Source: an uncultured Draconibacterium sp.
Lineage (GTDB): Bacteria > Bacteroidota > Bacteroidia > Bacteroidales > Prolixibacteraceae
Direction: 5' to 3'
Assembly: GCF_913063105.1 (NCBI RefSeq)
Contig: NZ_CAJXYQ010000001.1
Span: forward strand, 248,001-312,000
DNA length: 64,000 nt
The notes beneath the pieces are model-generated. The model did no database searches, was not told the DNA's origin, and was given only the letters and a program-made list of their open reading frames with translations. This document shows, piece after piece, positions 34,656-43,237 of this stretch (position 1 is its first letter; the number at the start of each line of letters is the position of its first letter). The translations under genes and the position numbers were made by a program.

Positions 34656-35649
34656 TAAAAATGTTGAATGAAAACTGCATTGAAACAACAATTACCAAGA
34701 GTAAAATAAAAAGCAATTCGCTCCAAAAGCGACTTTTCATAAACACAAAAAAATTGGCTATTAAATAGGTTACCGGAATGGCTGTAATCACAAGCATTTC
34801 ATGTGATGTTACCGGCATAAACACAAAACTGGCCAGGGAAAAAATAAATATCCAGAAAAAGACTGTAAAATATTTTCTGGAGCTGATTTTCTTTGTATCG
34901 TACTGCTTAAACATACCTACACTTCCGGCGATTGTTAAGAGTACGAGTGTAACAACATAAACCTGTAAAGGAATGTTGGATTGAAAATGATTAACAGGTG
35001 TTATTATGTTTTCCTGAAAAATAGCAATGGTTTCAAGAAACTGATTTTTAAGTGCCATAAAGGATAAGGCAAATATAAAAGGCAGGAAAAATCCCATCGG
35101 CATAATTACAAATTCGCGCCAACCGGCTTCGCGCCCCAATATAACAATGCCAATCATAAACGCAGGCAAAAGCACCAGAAGATTTAGATAGAACAAAGCC
35201 CCAATCCCCAGTAAAAAGCCAACATCAAACACCAATGAATAGGGCCTTTTAATTTCAAAAGCAGAAAACAACCTGTAAACGGCCAGTAGCACAAATACAG
35301 CCCCAAAATAAACCGGATGCAAGGTATGCATTGGCACAATACCACCAATAACAATAGCAAACAATAAAGCCGGCAGTTTACTCTTAATCCGAATAAACAT
35401 ATACCGGTCGTTTACCAATTGCATTAGGTAGGCAAGTGCAACTGCCAGCAGTATCCCGCTAACTACCTGTGCTAAATCACTATTTTTAACCAGCTGAAAA
35501 AACAAAGCAAAAAGTACATTTTCCTGTTCGCCAGGATAAAAGTCGTATGCCAAAGGTTGCTGAATGCTTTTTACCCACAGTGCCAATGAAACTATTGGCA
35601 CCAGAATTAAGCTTACAGAACTGTTTGACTTCAGCCTTTTTAATATCAT
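34648..35649 (-). CDS. DUF6427-like polytopic membrane protein
   Basis: This 333-residue integral membrane protein has about nine to ten hydrophobic helices spread over the whole length (for example VSLILVPIVSLALWV, LLFAIVIGGIVP, LLVLLPAFMIGIVIL, FMPVTSHEMLVITAIPVTYLIANFFVF). The pattern fits the Bacteroidota family DUF6427, often close to purD or glycosyltransferase genes. It has an 8-base overlap with the carbamoyltransferase gene, so the two are likely coupled. No catalytic motif is evident. Confidence 0.75.
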   Translation of the reverse strand: MILKRLKSNSSVSLILVPIVSLALWVKSIQQPLAYDFYPGEQENVLFALFFQLVKNSDLAQVVSGILLAVALAYLMQLVNDRYMFIRIKSKLPALLFAIVIGGIVPMHTLHPVYFGAVFVLLAVYRLFSAFEIKRPYSLVFDVGFLLGIGALFYLNLLVLLPAFMIGIVILGREAGWREFVIMPMGFFLPFIFALSFMALKNQFLETIAIFQENIITPVNHFQSNIPLQVYVVTLVLLTIAGSVGMFKQYDTKKISSRKYFTVFFWIFIFSLASFVFMPVTSHEMLVITAIPVTYLIANFFVFMKSRFWSELLFILLLVIVVSMQFSFNIFNG

Positions 35650-35747
35650 GCTCCTTTGCTTTTCAAGAAACTAACAACACCAAAAGTCGTGCGATTTAAA
35701 TGAAAGCATCGCCAACTGCAATCGTTTTATCCGTTTAAAACTATAGT

Positions 35748-37016
35748 CTACAAGTCAAATCCCAGGTCCTTACGGTAGTATTTTCCTTCAAAACTGATTT
35801 TTTCGGCATTTTTATACGAGGTTGCCAAGGCATCGTTCATATCAGTTCCATAAGAACTAACTGAAATTACGCGACCTCCTGCGGTAACAACATCCGATTC
35901 ATTGGCTTTTGTCCCTGCATGAAAAACAATACTGTCAGAAACCTTTTCGGTTCCGGTAATTACTTTTCCTTTTTCATAACTTCCGGGATAACCTCCTGAT
36001 ACCAACATCACGGTAACTGCCGTACGATCATCAAATTCTATTTCTTTTTCGTTTAAAGTACCTGTTGCGGCACCTTCAAGCAAATCAACAAAATCTGATT
36101 TTACGCGTAACATAACGGCTTCTGTTTCCGGGTCGCCCATTCTAACGTTGTATTCAATAACGTAAGGATTATTGTTTACATTAATTAAACCAAAAAAGAT
36201 AAAACCACAGTAATCAATACCATCTTTTGCCAAACCTGAAACCGTTGGTGCAATAATCTGCTTTTCCACTTTCTCCATAAATTGAGCATCGGCAAAAGGT
36301 ACCGGTGTTATGGCGCCCATTCCTCCGGTGTTTAAACCGGTGTCGCCTTCACCAATTCGTTTATAATCTTTTGCTTCGGGCAGAGTTTTATAGTTTTTCC
36401 CATCGGTTAGTACAAATACCGAAACTTCAACACCACTTAAAAACTCTTCGATAACTACTTTGCTGCTGGCCGCACCAAACTGGCCGTCGAGCATTTCTTT
36501 TAAAGAGTTTTGAGCTTCTTCTAACGAATCGATTATCAACACCCCTTTTCCGGCCGCCAAGCCATCGGCTTTTAGCACATAGGGGGCTGTCATGGTGGTT
36601 AAGAATTCGATTCCCTCATCGAGATTTGCTGCAGCAACCGTGCAATATTTTGCAGTAGGAATGTTGTGACGAGCCATAAAGGCTTTTGCAAAATCCTTGC
36701 TTCCTTCCAGTTCGGCACCTGCTTTTTTAGGGCCAACCACTTTTACCGAAGCTAATTCAGCATCGGCTGCAAAGAAATCGTGCAATCCTTCAACCAAAGG
36801 CACTTCCGGTCCTACCAACATCAGGTCGATGTTGTTCTTTAATACTTCAGCTTTTAATGTTTCAAAATCCGAAACATCCGCATCAATATTGGTTCCAAGC
36901 TCTGCGGTACCGGCATTTCCCGGTGCAAAAAATAGTTTCTCAACTTTGTTGCTCTGTTTTATTTTCCACCCCAAAGCATGTTCTCTGCCTCCCGAGCCTA
37001 CTATTAAAATATTCAT
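35748..37016 (-). CDS. purD: Phosphoribosylamine-glycine ligase (GAR synthetase)
   Basis: This ATP-grasp enzyme catalyses the second step of purine synthesis. In this 422-residue protein I see [19 protein letters not shown] at the N-terminus, [15 protein letters not shown] (about 69-83), [14 protein letters not shown] (about 145-158), the ATP-grasp loop and [13 protein letters not shown] (about 290-302). It is complete and standard in length. It lies 39 bases after the DUF2723 gene in the same direction. Confidence 0.97.
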   Translation of the reverse strand: MNILIVGSGGREHALGWKIKQSNKVEKLFFAPGNAGTAELGTNIDADVSDFETLKAEVLKNNIDLMLVGPEVPLVEGLHDFFAADAELASVKVVGPKKAGAELEGSKDFAKAFMARHNIPTAKYCTVAAANLDEGIEFLTTMTAPYVLKADGLAAGKGVLIIDSLEEAQNSLKEMLDGQFGAASSKVVIEEFLSGVEVSVFVLTDGKNYKTLPEAKDYKRIGEGDTGLNTGGMGAITPVPFADAQFMEKVEKQIIAPTVSGLAKDGIDYCGFIFFGLINVNNNPYVIEYNVRMGDPETEAVMLRVKSDFVDLLEGAATGTLNEKEIEFDDRTAVTVMLVSGGYPGSYEKGKVITGTEKVSDSIVFHAGTKANESDVVTAGGRVISVSSYGTDMNDALATSYKNAEKISFEGKYYRKDLGFDL

Positions 37017-37055
37017 TCCTATACTGTTTTTTGTTTTTTAATTAATCTACCGGTG

Positions 37056-40000
37056 CTACATATTGCCATAACGTTCGAAATAGCTCTTCAGGCTGGCACC
37101 AATTTGTTCCGACAACTCATTATCACCTGCTCTTCGGGCGGCACGCTCCATTTTTTGCAGGTAAAACATATTTCGCTGAATTTCTTCTCCAATACCCATG
37201 GTTCCCAACAACTTCGGCTCTAACGAGAAATAATAATTCAGCTCATCGTTAAATGCATTGTAAGCGGTTTCAATCATTTCCAGGCCTTTATCATTGGCAC
37301 CTGCCCCAATATAACTTTCAGCCAGTTCCATAGCGAAATATTCGTAAGGAACGATTGTGCTTGGAAGCAGCTCGTTACAGCGGTCGATTACTGCAATAGC
37401 CGAATCCTTTTTGCCTTCTTCAACCAAAGCCGACGCCAGACGATTAAAACTATTTCGAATATTGGTCATCATTCGCGTATTGGTTTCATCCAGGTATATT
37501 TCCGGGTCATTCATATTTCCCCAGCTAAAATTATTCATCAGGTTGTTGTACATTATTTTTGTATTTACCCTACCAAACTTAAGCTGCTGCGGGTTACTTG
37601 CCGTTTTTATAGGTACCAAACGGAAAGCAAAACCTTCTACCTGGAAATAATCACTTAGGTTCATATATTTGCTTCGTCCAACTGTAATCGACCAGTATAC
37701 CGGTCGGCTCCAATCGTTGGTGGCCAGCATATCCAGTATCATCATTTCATCTTTCGATAACATATTTTTATCCGAAAGATCAATAACAATTTCGTCCACA
37801 ATTTTATCGTAATCCTCAGGTGCTACCACATTATTTCTGATAACAGCCTCTTTATCTACCTTAAAATGTATTTTCTTTTTGGGTAAATAAGCAGCGTTAT
37901 CGGCTTGCTGCAATTTGGTGGCCGGGTTGTCGTTTGCAATAAAATCAACAGCTTCTTTTAAGCCCACATAATCGCGTTTTATCCTTGAGTCATCGAGCAG
38001 GTAAACTGCATCGCGAGTGCCCAGTCGGTACTGATCGGGTTTTAAAGTATAAGCAATTGGTTCCGATTCGTACGCTTTGCGGCGCATTTGATTGATGTAC
38101 CAATCGGTTTGCAAATAGCTGAGGTTACAAACGCGTACATCGGTACGCACGCCTTCCACCTCCTGGTTGTACCACAAGGGGAAAGTATCGTTATCGCCGT
38201 TGGTAAAAATTACGGCATTGGGCTGGCAGGTTTTCAGGTAATTGGCACCAAAATCGCGGGCTGTGTATCTTCCAGACCGGTCGTGGTCGTCCCAGTTTTG
38301 GGCTGCCATAATTCCGGGAACCAGTACTAATGTTAGCACCCCGGCAATGCCACCGGCAACCGTTTCCGGAAGGTATTTTTTTAAGGTTTCGGAAATGGTG
38401 AGTACCCCCAGTCCAATCCAAATAGCAAAGGCATAAAACGAACCGGCGTACGCATAATCGCGTTCGCGCGGTTGGTGCGGATACTGGTTTAGGTAAACCA
38501 CAATGGCTAAACCGGTTAACACAAATAGCAAGAACACTACCCATAATCCTTTGCGGCCTTCTTTTCCGCGCTTATATTGAAAAATAATTCCCAGTATTCC
38601 GAGAAGAAGGGGCAAAAAGTAATAGGTATTGCGGGCTTTGTTATTGGCCAGTTTAGCAGGTAAAGTGTCCTGGTCGCCCAAACGAGCTTCATCAAGAAAC
38701 TTAATACCGCTTAGCCAATTGCCATGAAAAATATTGCCATGACCCTGAATATCGTTTTGGCGCCCAACAAAGTTCCACATAAAATAGCGCCAATACATGT
38801 GATTTACCTGGTAATTAAAGAAAAAGCGCAGATTTTCTCCCATCGTTGGTTTAACAATAGTTTCCATTTCGCCGCGTTCGTTACGGTGCTGAATACGATT
38901 CCCTTTAACTCTTCCCCACTGCTGGTAATCCTGTTCATGTTGCGGATCCATTGAGCTCCACATACGTGGAAAAACTGTTGTGAATTTTTCGTCGTAGTTC
39001 GGATTAAAGCGGCTATAGGTAATTACGTATTTTCCATCGATTTGCGAATATACCGGACTACCTTCCGAAAAACGATCGCCCACTTTATACGGCGAGTTGT
39101 AGTAATGCCCGCTAAATAATGGGCGCGAACCATATTGTTCCCGGTTCAGGTAACTTAACAACGAGAATATATTATTAGGGCTGTTTTGATCCATGGGTGG
39201 TTGCGCCGACGACCGAATGATAATTACGGTAAACGACGAATAACCAATAAGAATTACGGTGATACCCAACAGAATGGTATTCCAAACCACTTTATGTTTT
39301 TTGTGGGTATAATAAATACCAAAGACCTGTGCTGCAACCACTAGCACACAGTAAAATATTACCCCTGAATGATAGGGCAGCCCCAAACCATTAACCAACA
39401 TCAGCTCGAATACCGAAGCTATTTTTACAAAACCCGGAATTATGCCGTACATAACAGCACCCAGCAAAATTACCGACGCCACCAAGGCCCAGATAATCCC
39501 TTTCCGGTTAACTTCATATTTTCTGAAATAGTACACAAATACAATTGCCGGAATAGCCAACAGGTTTAACAAGTGTACCCCAATTGACAGGCCAATAACG
39601 TATGCGATAAATATTAGCCAGCGATTGGCAAAAGGCTCATCGGCCACGTCTTCCCATTTTAAAATGGCCCAGAAAACCAAAGCTGTTAACAAGGATGAAC
39701 TGGCGTAAACTTCGCCCTCAACCGCCGAGAACCAGAAAGTATCGGAAAAAGTATAAGCCAGGGCACCAACCAACCCGGCAGCTACAATGGATACCGTTTG
39801 TCCCACTGAAACTTCTTCGGATTTAACCATTACTTTTCGGGCCAGGTGGGTAATTGTCCAGAACAAAAACAAAATGGTACCGGCACTAGCCAAAGCAGAT
39901 AGCACATTTACCATTTTTGCTGCTCCTTCGGGGCCTGCAAACAGGGTAAAAAAGCGGCCAACAATCATAAATATCGGCGCTCCCGGTGGGTGACCCACTT

Positions 40001-40139
40001 CAAACTTAAAAGCAGTTGTTATAAATTCGCCACAATCCCAAAAACTTACGGTCGGCTCAATAGTCATTAAATAAACAATGGCTGCAATTAAAAAACTAAC
40101 CCAGCCAAATACGTTATTAAACAATTTGTATTGCTTCAT
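37056..40139 (-). CDS. DUF2723 membrane protein (GT117-like, protein O-mannosyltransferase fold)
   Basis: This 1027-residue protein has an N-terminal multi-helix membrane domain. TIEPTVSFWDCGEFITTAFKFEVGHPPGAP (about 27-56) has the acidic D/E residues of the first luminal loop typical of GT-C enzymes, written here in two parts: SFWDCGEF and GHPPGAP. A second membrane block (about 525-640) ends near PREREYAY-like PRERDYAYAGSF. The last ~350 residues are periplasmic and helical, TPR-like (DSAIAVIDRCNELLP, GLEMIETAYNAF). It is widespread in Bacteroidota; glycosylation of secreted proteins is the supposed role. ATG 40139 is preferred to an upstream TTG. Confidence 0.88.
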   Translation of the reverse strand: MKQYKLFNNVFGWVSFLIAAIVYLMTIEPTVSFWDCGEFITTAFKFEVGHPPGAPIFMIVGRFFTLFAGPEGAAKMVNVLSALASAGTILFLFWTITHLARKVMVKSEEVSVGQTVSIVAAGLVGALAYTFSDTFWFSAVEGEVYASSSLLTALVFWAILKWEDVADEPFANRWLIFIAYVIGLSIGVHLLNLLAIPAIVFVYYFRKYEVNRKGIIWALVASVILLGAVMYGIIPGFVKIASVFELMLVNGLGLPYHSGVIFYCVLVVAAQVFGIYYTHKKHKVVWNTILLGITVILIGYSSFTVIIIRSSAQPPMDQNSPNNIFSLLSYLNREQYGSRPLFSGHYYNSPYKVGDRFSEGSPVYSQIDGKYVITYSRFNPNYDEKFTTVFPRMWSSMDPQHEQDYQQWGRVKGNRIQHRNERGEMETIVKPTMGENLRFFFNYQVNHMYWRYFMWNFVGRQNDIQGHGNIFHGNWLSGIKFLDEARLGDQDTLPAKLANNKARNTYYFLPLLLGILGIIFQYKRGKEGRKGLWVVFLLFVLTGLAIVVYLNQYPHQPRERDYAYAGSFYAFAIWIGLGVLTISETLKKYLPETVAGGIAGVLTLVLVPGIMAAQNWDDHDRSGRYTARDFGANYLKTCQPNAVIFTNGDNDTFPLWYNQEVEGVRTDVRVCNLSYLQTDWYINQMRRKAYESEPIAYTLKPDQYRLGTRDAVYLLDDSRIKRDYVGLKEAVDFIANDNPATKLQQADNAAYLPKKKIHFKVDKEAVIRNNVVAPEDYDKIVDEIVIDLSDKNMLSKDEMMILDMLATNDWSRPVYWSITVGRSKYMNLSDYFQVEGFAFRLVPIKTASNPQQLKFGRVNTKIMYNNLMNNFSWGNMNDPEIYLDETNTRMMTNIRNSFNRLASALVEEGKKDSAIAVIDRCNELLPSTIVPYEYFAMELAESYIGAGANDKGLEMIETAYNAFNDELNYYFSLEPKLLGTMGIGEEIQRNMFYLQKMERAARRAGDNELSEQIGASLKSYFERYGNM

Positions 40140-40789
40140 TTTCAAGTGTTTTCTGAAAGCGTATTCGTTATGAAATTTTTAATCCTTGCGAAGATAAGGC
40201 TTTTGCTGAAAACTCAGAAAACAGCACATTATAATTAAACCTTCTTAACAAGAAATGGATGCAAAATTCCCATTTTTTAGTGCGAAAGAGGCCATTTCTG
40301 AAAACAAATACTGCCTTCTGCAATTATCAGCGAGCATTTTTTTAAAAAAATAGGGTCTCCTGCATGCGGAAGAGGTCATTTCTTTAAAAACGAGGAGGCT
40401 TCCGCATGTGGAAGAATAGATATTCCGGACAATATGCCCGCTTCTAACTACAGAAGAATAAGATTTGGTAACAAAATGCCTATTTATAACTGCAAGAGCA
40501 TAGAAATTTACATCTCGAACTTTTACCGGGTTTTACATTATTTCCATCACCGATTTGGCTTTGCTAATTTAATTTATACCTCAGCGTGAATGAATAGAAT
40601 TTTATTTAGCTGGTCGTAATCAAAAAAAGAATAGCTCAATGCAATCCGGAATCAGGTTGAAACACCTGCCCCGGTATATATTGAACTTGCCCCGGTGGCA
40701 CGGAGTAAAAAGACAGGGAAACAAGTGTTTTTTGGGCGAAAAAGGTAAAACCACTTTCGCAAAACAGAAAAACAGAACTGCCGTTGTGT
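40140..40789. other. 650-base intergenic region with degenerate repeats
   Basis: This divergent-free stretch between DUF2723 and pgeF (both minus strand) has no credible gene. Its left half holds the 42-bp degenerate repeats described separately. The right half (40520-40789) shows no structure I can name. Confidence 0.6.
40248..40520. repeat. Degenerate ~42-bp tandem repeat, about six units
   Basis: Units begin at about 40282, 40323, 40366, 40408, 40450 and 40492. Recognisable unit starts are GCGAAAGAGGCCATTTCTG, GCGGAAGAGGTCATTTCTTT, GTGGAAGAATAGATATTCC, ACAGAAGAATAAGATTTGG and GCAAGAGCATAGAAATTT; unit ends are GCTTCCGCAT-like. Period 41-43 bases. Identity between distant units is low, so this is an old array. 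Confidence 0.5.
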
Positions 40790-41521
40790 TTATGCTTTCA
40801 GCATTATTCCCGAAACCATCCGCCCGGTTTCTACTCCATCGCGGCGTGCCGAGAAATACTTTTCTGATTCGGAAAAAGAACAGGTTTTAAGCACTTCAAT
40901 ATTATGCTCCTGCACCCCGTTTTTCAAGAGTAATTGCCGATTGGCTTCCCAAAGGTTAAAATGAAATTTGCCCGACCCGTTTTTATGCAGCGTCTTTTCG
41001 GCCTGGGGAATATTTATATGTGCAGCAGCTACCACCTCGCTGCCAACTTCGTAAGCGGCAGGACCAACTGACGGGCCTATTACCACAATGGTATTTTTGG
41101 CAGAAGCACCAAAATTTGCCACCATGCTTTCGAGTGCCTTTTCAACAATTCGGCCAACAGTGCCGCGCCATCCGGCATGCACTGCTGCAATAACCATTGC
41201 TTCAGGATCAAAAAGCAACAGCGGAACACAGTCGGCCGTTTGCACGCACAAACACAAACCCGGTTTATTGCTAACCAATGCATCAGTTTCGGCTATTTTT
41301 GTTGATGGAGCGGTGTTTATTTCAGCAACACAAGAGCTGTGAGTCTGATCGGGAAAAACCAGCTGTTTTGTTTGCAGCTGCAGCGCAAGAGCCAGTTTTT
41401 CTTTGTTTTGGGGATTGTGGCTATACCTTATATTTTTTACCGGTAAAGTATGTTTTGTTGTGGTAAAAGCCATTAGCTGTTGATATGGCTTGAAGAGCTG
41501 GTAACGAACAAACTTATCCAT
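40790..41521 (-). CDS. pgeF: PgeF/YfiH-family (laccase-domain) protein
   Basis: This 243-residue protein belongs to the Cu/Zn-binding YfiH/LACC1 family, reported as purine nucleoside phosphorylase/adenosine deaminase and as a factor in peptidoglycan fidelity. Key blocks are FPDQTHSS (metal His), VQTADCVPLLLFD (Cys), AAVHAGWRGTVGRI (His) and SARRDGVETGRMVSGIML at the C-terminus. Complete. The start overlaps the end of the Crp/Fnr regulator gene by 8 bases, so it is transcribed from the regulator's promoter. Confidence 0.93.
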   Translation of the reverse strand: MDKFVRYQLFKPYQQLMAFTTTKHTLPVKNIRYSHNPQNKEKLALALQLQTKQLVFPDQTHSSCVAEINTAPSTKIAETDALVSNKPGLCLCVQTADCVPLLLFDPEAMVIAAVHAGWRGTVGRIVEKALESMVANFGASAKNTIVVIGPSVGPAAYEVGSEVVAAAHINIPQAEKTLHKNGSGKFHFNLWEANRQLLLKNGVQEHNIEVLKTCSFSESEKYFSARRDGVETGRMVSGIMLKA

Positions 41522-42191
41522 TCAACAATAATTTATTTAAGCCTTTTTTATCCAACAGGGTAACGGTCTTTTTCTCAATTTTAATCAGTTCATCGTTCTG
41601 CATTTCGCCCAGTACGCGTGCTAACGAGGGCCGGGTAACCCCAAACAATTCGGCAAGCTGCTGCTGTGTATTTTTAAGCTCAAACGAATGAAACTTTTCG
41701 CCGGCCTGCTGCAGTAGAAAGTGAGCCACCTTTTCTTTTATGGTTTTAAAACTTAAAAAATGCAGCTTTTGCGAAAGAAATTGAGCACGCGTTGAAATGC
41801 TGTTGAGGTAATTGCGCAGCAGGCGCGTATTTAATTGCAACAGTTTTAAAAATTCGGCAACTGGAATAGCCAGTAACTCTGCCTTTTGGTTAGCCGTTAC
41901 AGTTACCGGAAACTTATTTTCTTTCCCAAATAAAAAGGCAGAAGCCAAGGGCCGCGGAGCTTCAATATCCTCAATTTTTACAGTTTTTCCCGAGTAATCA
42001 ATCATTTCGCCACGCACACTTCCTGAAAGTACTACCAGCAAATTTCGCACCTCTTCACCTCCCTGCACCACCAACTCATTTTTTTCAAATTTACGCAACT
42101 GGTAATGAATTTTTGAAAACAACATCCGGCATTCTTCTTCCGGAATACCTTGAAACAAGGGACTTTTAATAATCTGAGAATAATCTGTCAT
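41514..42191 (-). CDS. hcpR: Crp/Fnr-family regulator, HcpR-like
   Basis: This 225-residue protein has a cyclic-nucleotide-binding-like beta barrel (about 20-130, with VVQGGEEVRNLLVVLSGSVRGE), a dimer helix and a C-terminal winged HTH with TQQQLAELFGVTRPSLARVLGEM (about 170-192). No cluster cysteines of the Fnr type are present, so it is not a classical Fnr. It is divergent from a ferredoxin gene and hcp, the arrangement of HcpR regulators of nitrosative stress in Bacteroidota. A Crp-like palindrome abuts its start codon, suggesting autoregulation. The HcpR name rests on this context. Confidence 0.78.
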   Translation of the reverse strand: MTDYSQIIKSPLFQGIPEEECRMLFSKIHYQLRKFEKNELVVQGGEEVRNLLVVLSGSVRGEMIDYSGKTVKIEDIEAPRPLASAFLFGKENKFPVTVTANQKAELLAIPVAEFLKLLQLNTRLLRNYLNSISTRAQFLSQKLHFLSFKTIKEKVAHFLLQQAGEKFHSFELKNTQQQLAELFGVTRPSLARVLGEMQNDELIKIEKKTVTLLDKKGLNKLLLNG

Positions 42192-42193
42192 AT

Positions 42194-42209
42194 TGTAACA
42201 ATTGGTACA
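42194..42209. promoter_or_regulatory. Crp/Fnr-type operator between hcpR and the ferredoxin-hcp genes
   Basis: TGTAACAATTGGTACA is palindromic at 14 of 16 positions. Its centre is about 42 bases before the start predicted from the TACTTTTG box at 42231-42238, the classic class II activator position. It also lies 3 bases from the regulator's own start codon. Confidence 0.7.
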
Positions 42210-42230
42210 TTTTGAAAAACACTACTGCCC

Positions 42231-42238
42231 TACTTTTG
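42231..42238 (+). promoter_or_regulatory. -7 promoter box for the ferredoxin-hcp operon
   Basis: TACTTTTG matches TAnnTTTG. The -33 region is poor (TTTG at 42211-42214 is 16 bases away), as expected for an activator-dependent promoter. Confidence 0.6.
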
Positions 42239-42269
42239 TTGCGTAAACTTAAAGAAAAAGAACAGAAAG

Positions 42270-43151
42270 ATGATACGTGAGATTATAAAAATAGACGAAG
42301 AATTATGCAACGGCTGCGGAGTTTGTGTACCCAACTGCCATGAAGGAGCACTTCAGATTATCGACGGCAAAGCACGGCTGGTAAGCGAATTAATGTGCGA
42401 CGGGCTGGGAGCCTGCATTGGCCATTGCCCCGAAGGCGCTATTACCATTGAAGAACGCGAAGCAGATGCCTACGACGAAATTGCCACCATTTCACAAATG
42501 GTAAAACAAGGCAAAGCCACCATGTTTGCGCATTTAAAGCATTTGCAAGACCATAACGAAAGCGGCTATTTAAAACAGGCACTTGGATTTATTAAAGCAA
42601 ACGCCGATGCCATGCCTTTTGAGATTAGCGAAGTTCATGCTTTGTTAAACGGCACAAACGAAGCCGGCGAAAAGCAGGCGTGTGGCACCGGTGGTGGTTG
42701 CCCGGGATCGGCACCAATGAGTTTTGATGCCGGCGGATTAAAAATGGCAGCGCCCGCAGCCGAAACACCAACGGCTCTTACCCAATGGCCGGTACAAATG
42801 CACCTGATTAACCCGGCAGCAAGTTATTTCCAGGGCGCCGATCTGTTGGTTGCTGCCGATTGTGCAGGTTTTGCTCACGGAAATTTTCATAACGATTTTA
42901 TAAAGGGACGTAAAATGGTTATTGCCTGCCCAAAACTCGACAACAGCACCGATACCTACATTTATAAACTTTTACAGCTGATTGAAGAAGCCAAAGTAAA
43001 CACCATTACTGTAGTAATTATGGAAGTTCCGTGTTGTGGCGGCCTATCGCACATGGTATCGCGGGCTACCCAAATGGCCTCACGCAAGGTGCCCGTAAAA
43101 GAAGTGGTAATTGGAATTAAGGGCGATGTGATTAGCGAAGAGTGGTTGTAA
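42270..43151 (+). CDS. 4Fe-4S ferredoxin-type protein upstream of hcp (FrdX-like)
   Basis: This 293-residue iron-sulfur protein is probably the electron donor of Hcp. Two N-terminal clusters are visible: CNGCGVCVPNC (about 13-23) and CDGLGACIGHC (about 43-53). A spacer with CGTGGGC (about 137-143) follows. The C-terminal domain has further cysteines in AADCAGFAHGNF, VIACPKLDN and VPCCGGLSHMV (about 193-265), which may bind another cluster. Similar genes stand next to hcp in other anaerobic Bacteroidota and are co-regulated with it. The gap to hcp is 86 bases. Confidence 0.85.
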   Translation: MIREIIKIDEELCNGCGVCVPNCHEGALQIIDGKARLVSELMCDGLGACIGHCPEGAITIEEREADAYDEIATISQMVKQGKATMFAHLKHLQDHNESGYLKQALGFIKANADAMPFEISEVHALLNGTNEAGEKQACGTGGGCPGSAPMSFDAGGLKMAAPAAETPTALTQWPVQMHLINPAASYFQGADLLVAADCAGFAHGNFHNDFIKGRKMVIACPKLDNSTDTYIYKLLQLIEEAKVNTITVVIMEVPCCGGLSHMVSRATQMASRKVPVKEVVIGIKGDVISEEWL

Positions 43152-43224
43152 AACCACCCCTGCAATAAATTAAGTTATAATAAAACCAAGGCCCCAGTTC
43201 AATAAAAAAGTAATAATAATCAAT

Positions 43225-43230
43225 AGGAGG
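43225..43230 (+). promoter_or_regulatory. Strong Shine-Dalgarno of hcp
   Basis: AGGAGG, 7 bases before the ATG at 43238. A perfect Shine-Dalgarno is uncommon in Bacteroidota, whose genes mostly lack one, and suggests high translation of hcp. Confidence 0.7.
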
Positions 43231-43237
43231 AAATAGT

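Noticed and set aside
40248-40520. CRISPR array
   Set aside because: Units are far too diverged, there are no unique spacers between fixed repeats, and no cas genes are near.
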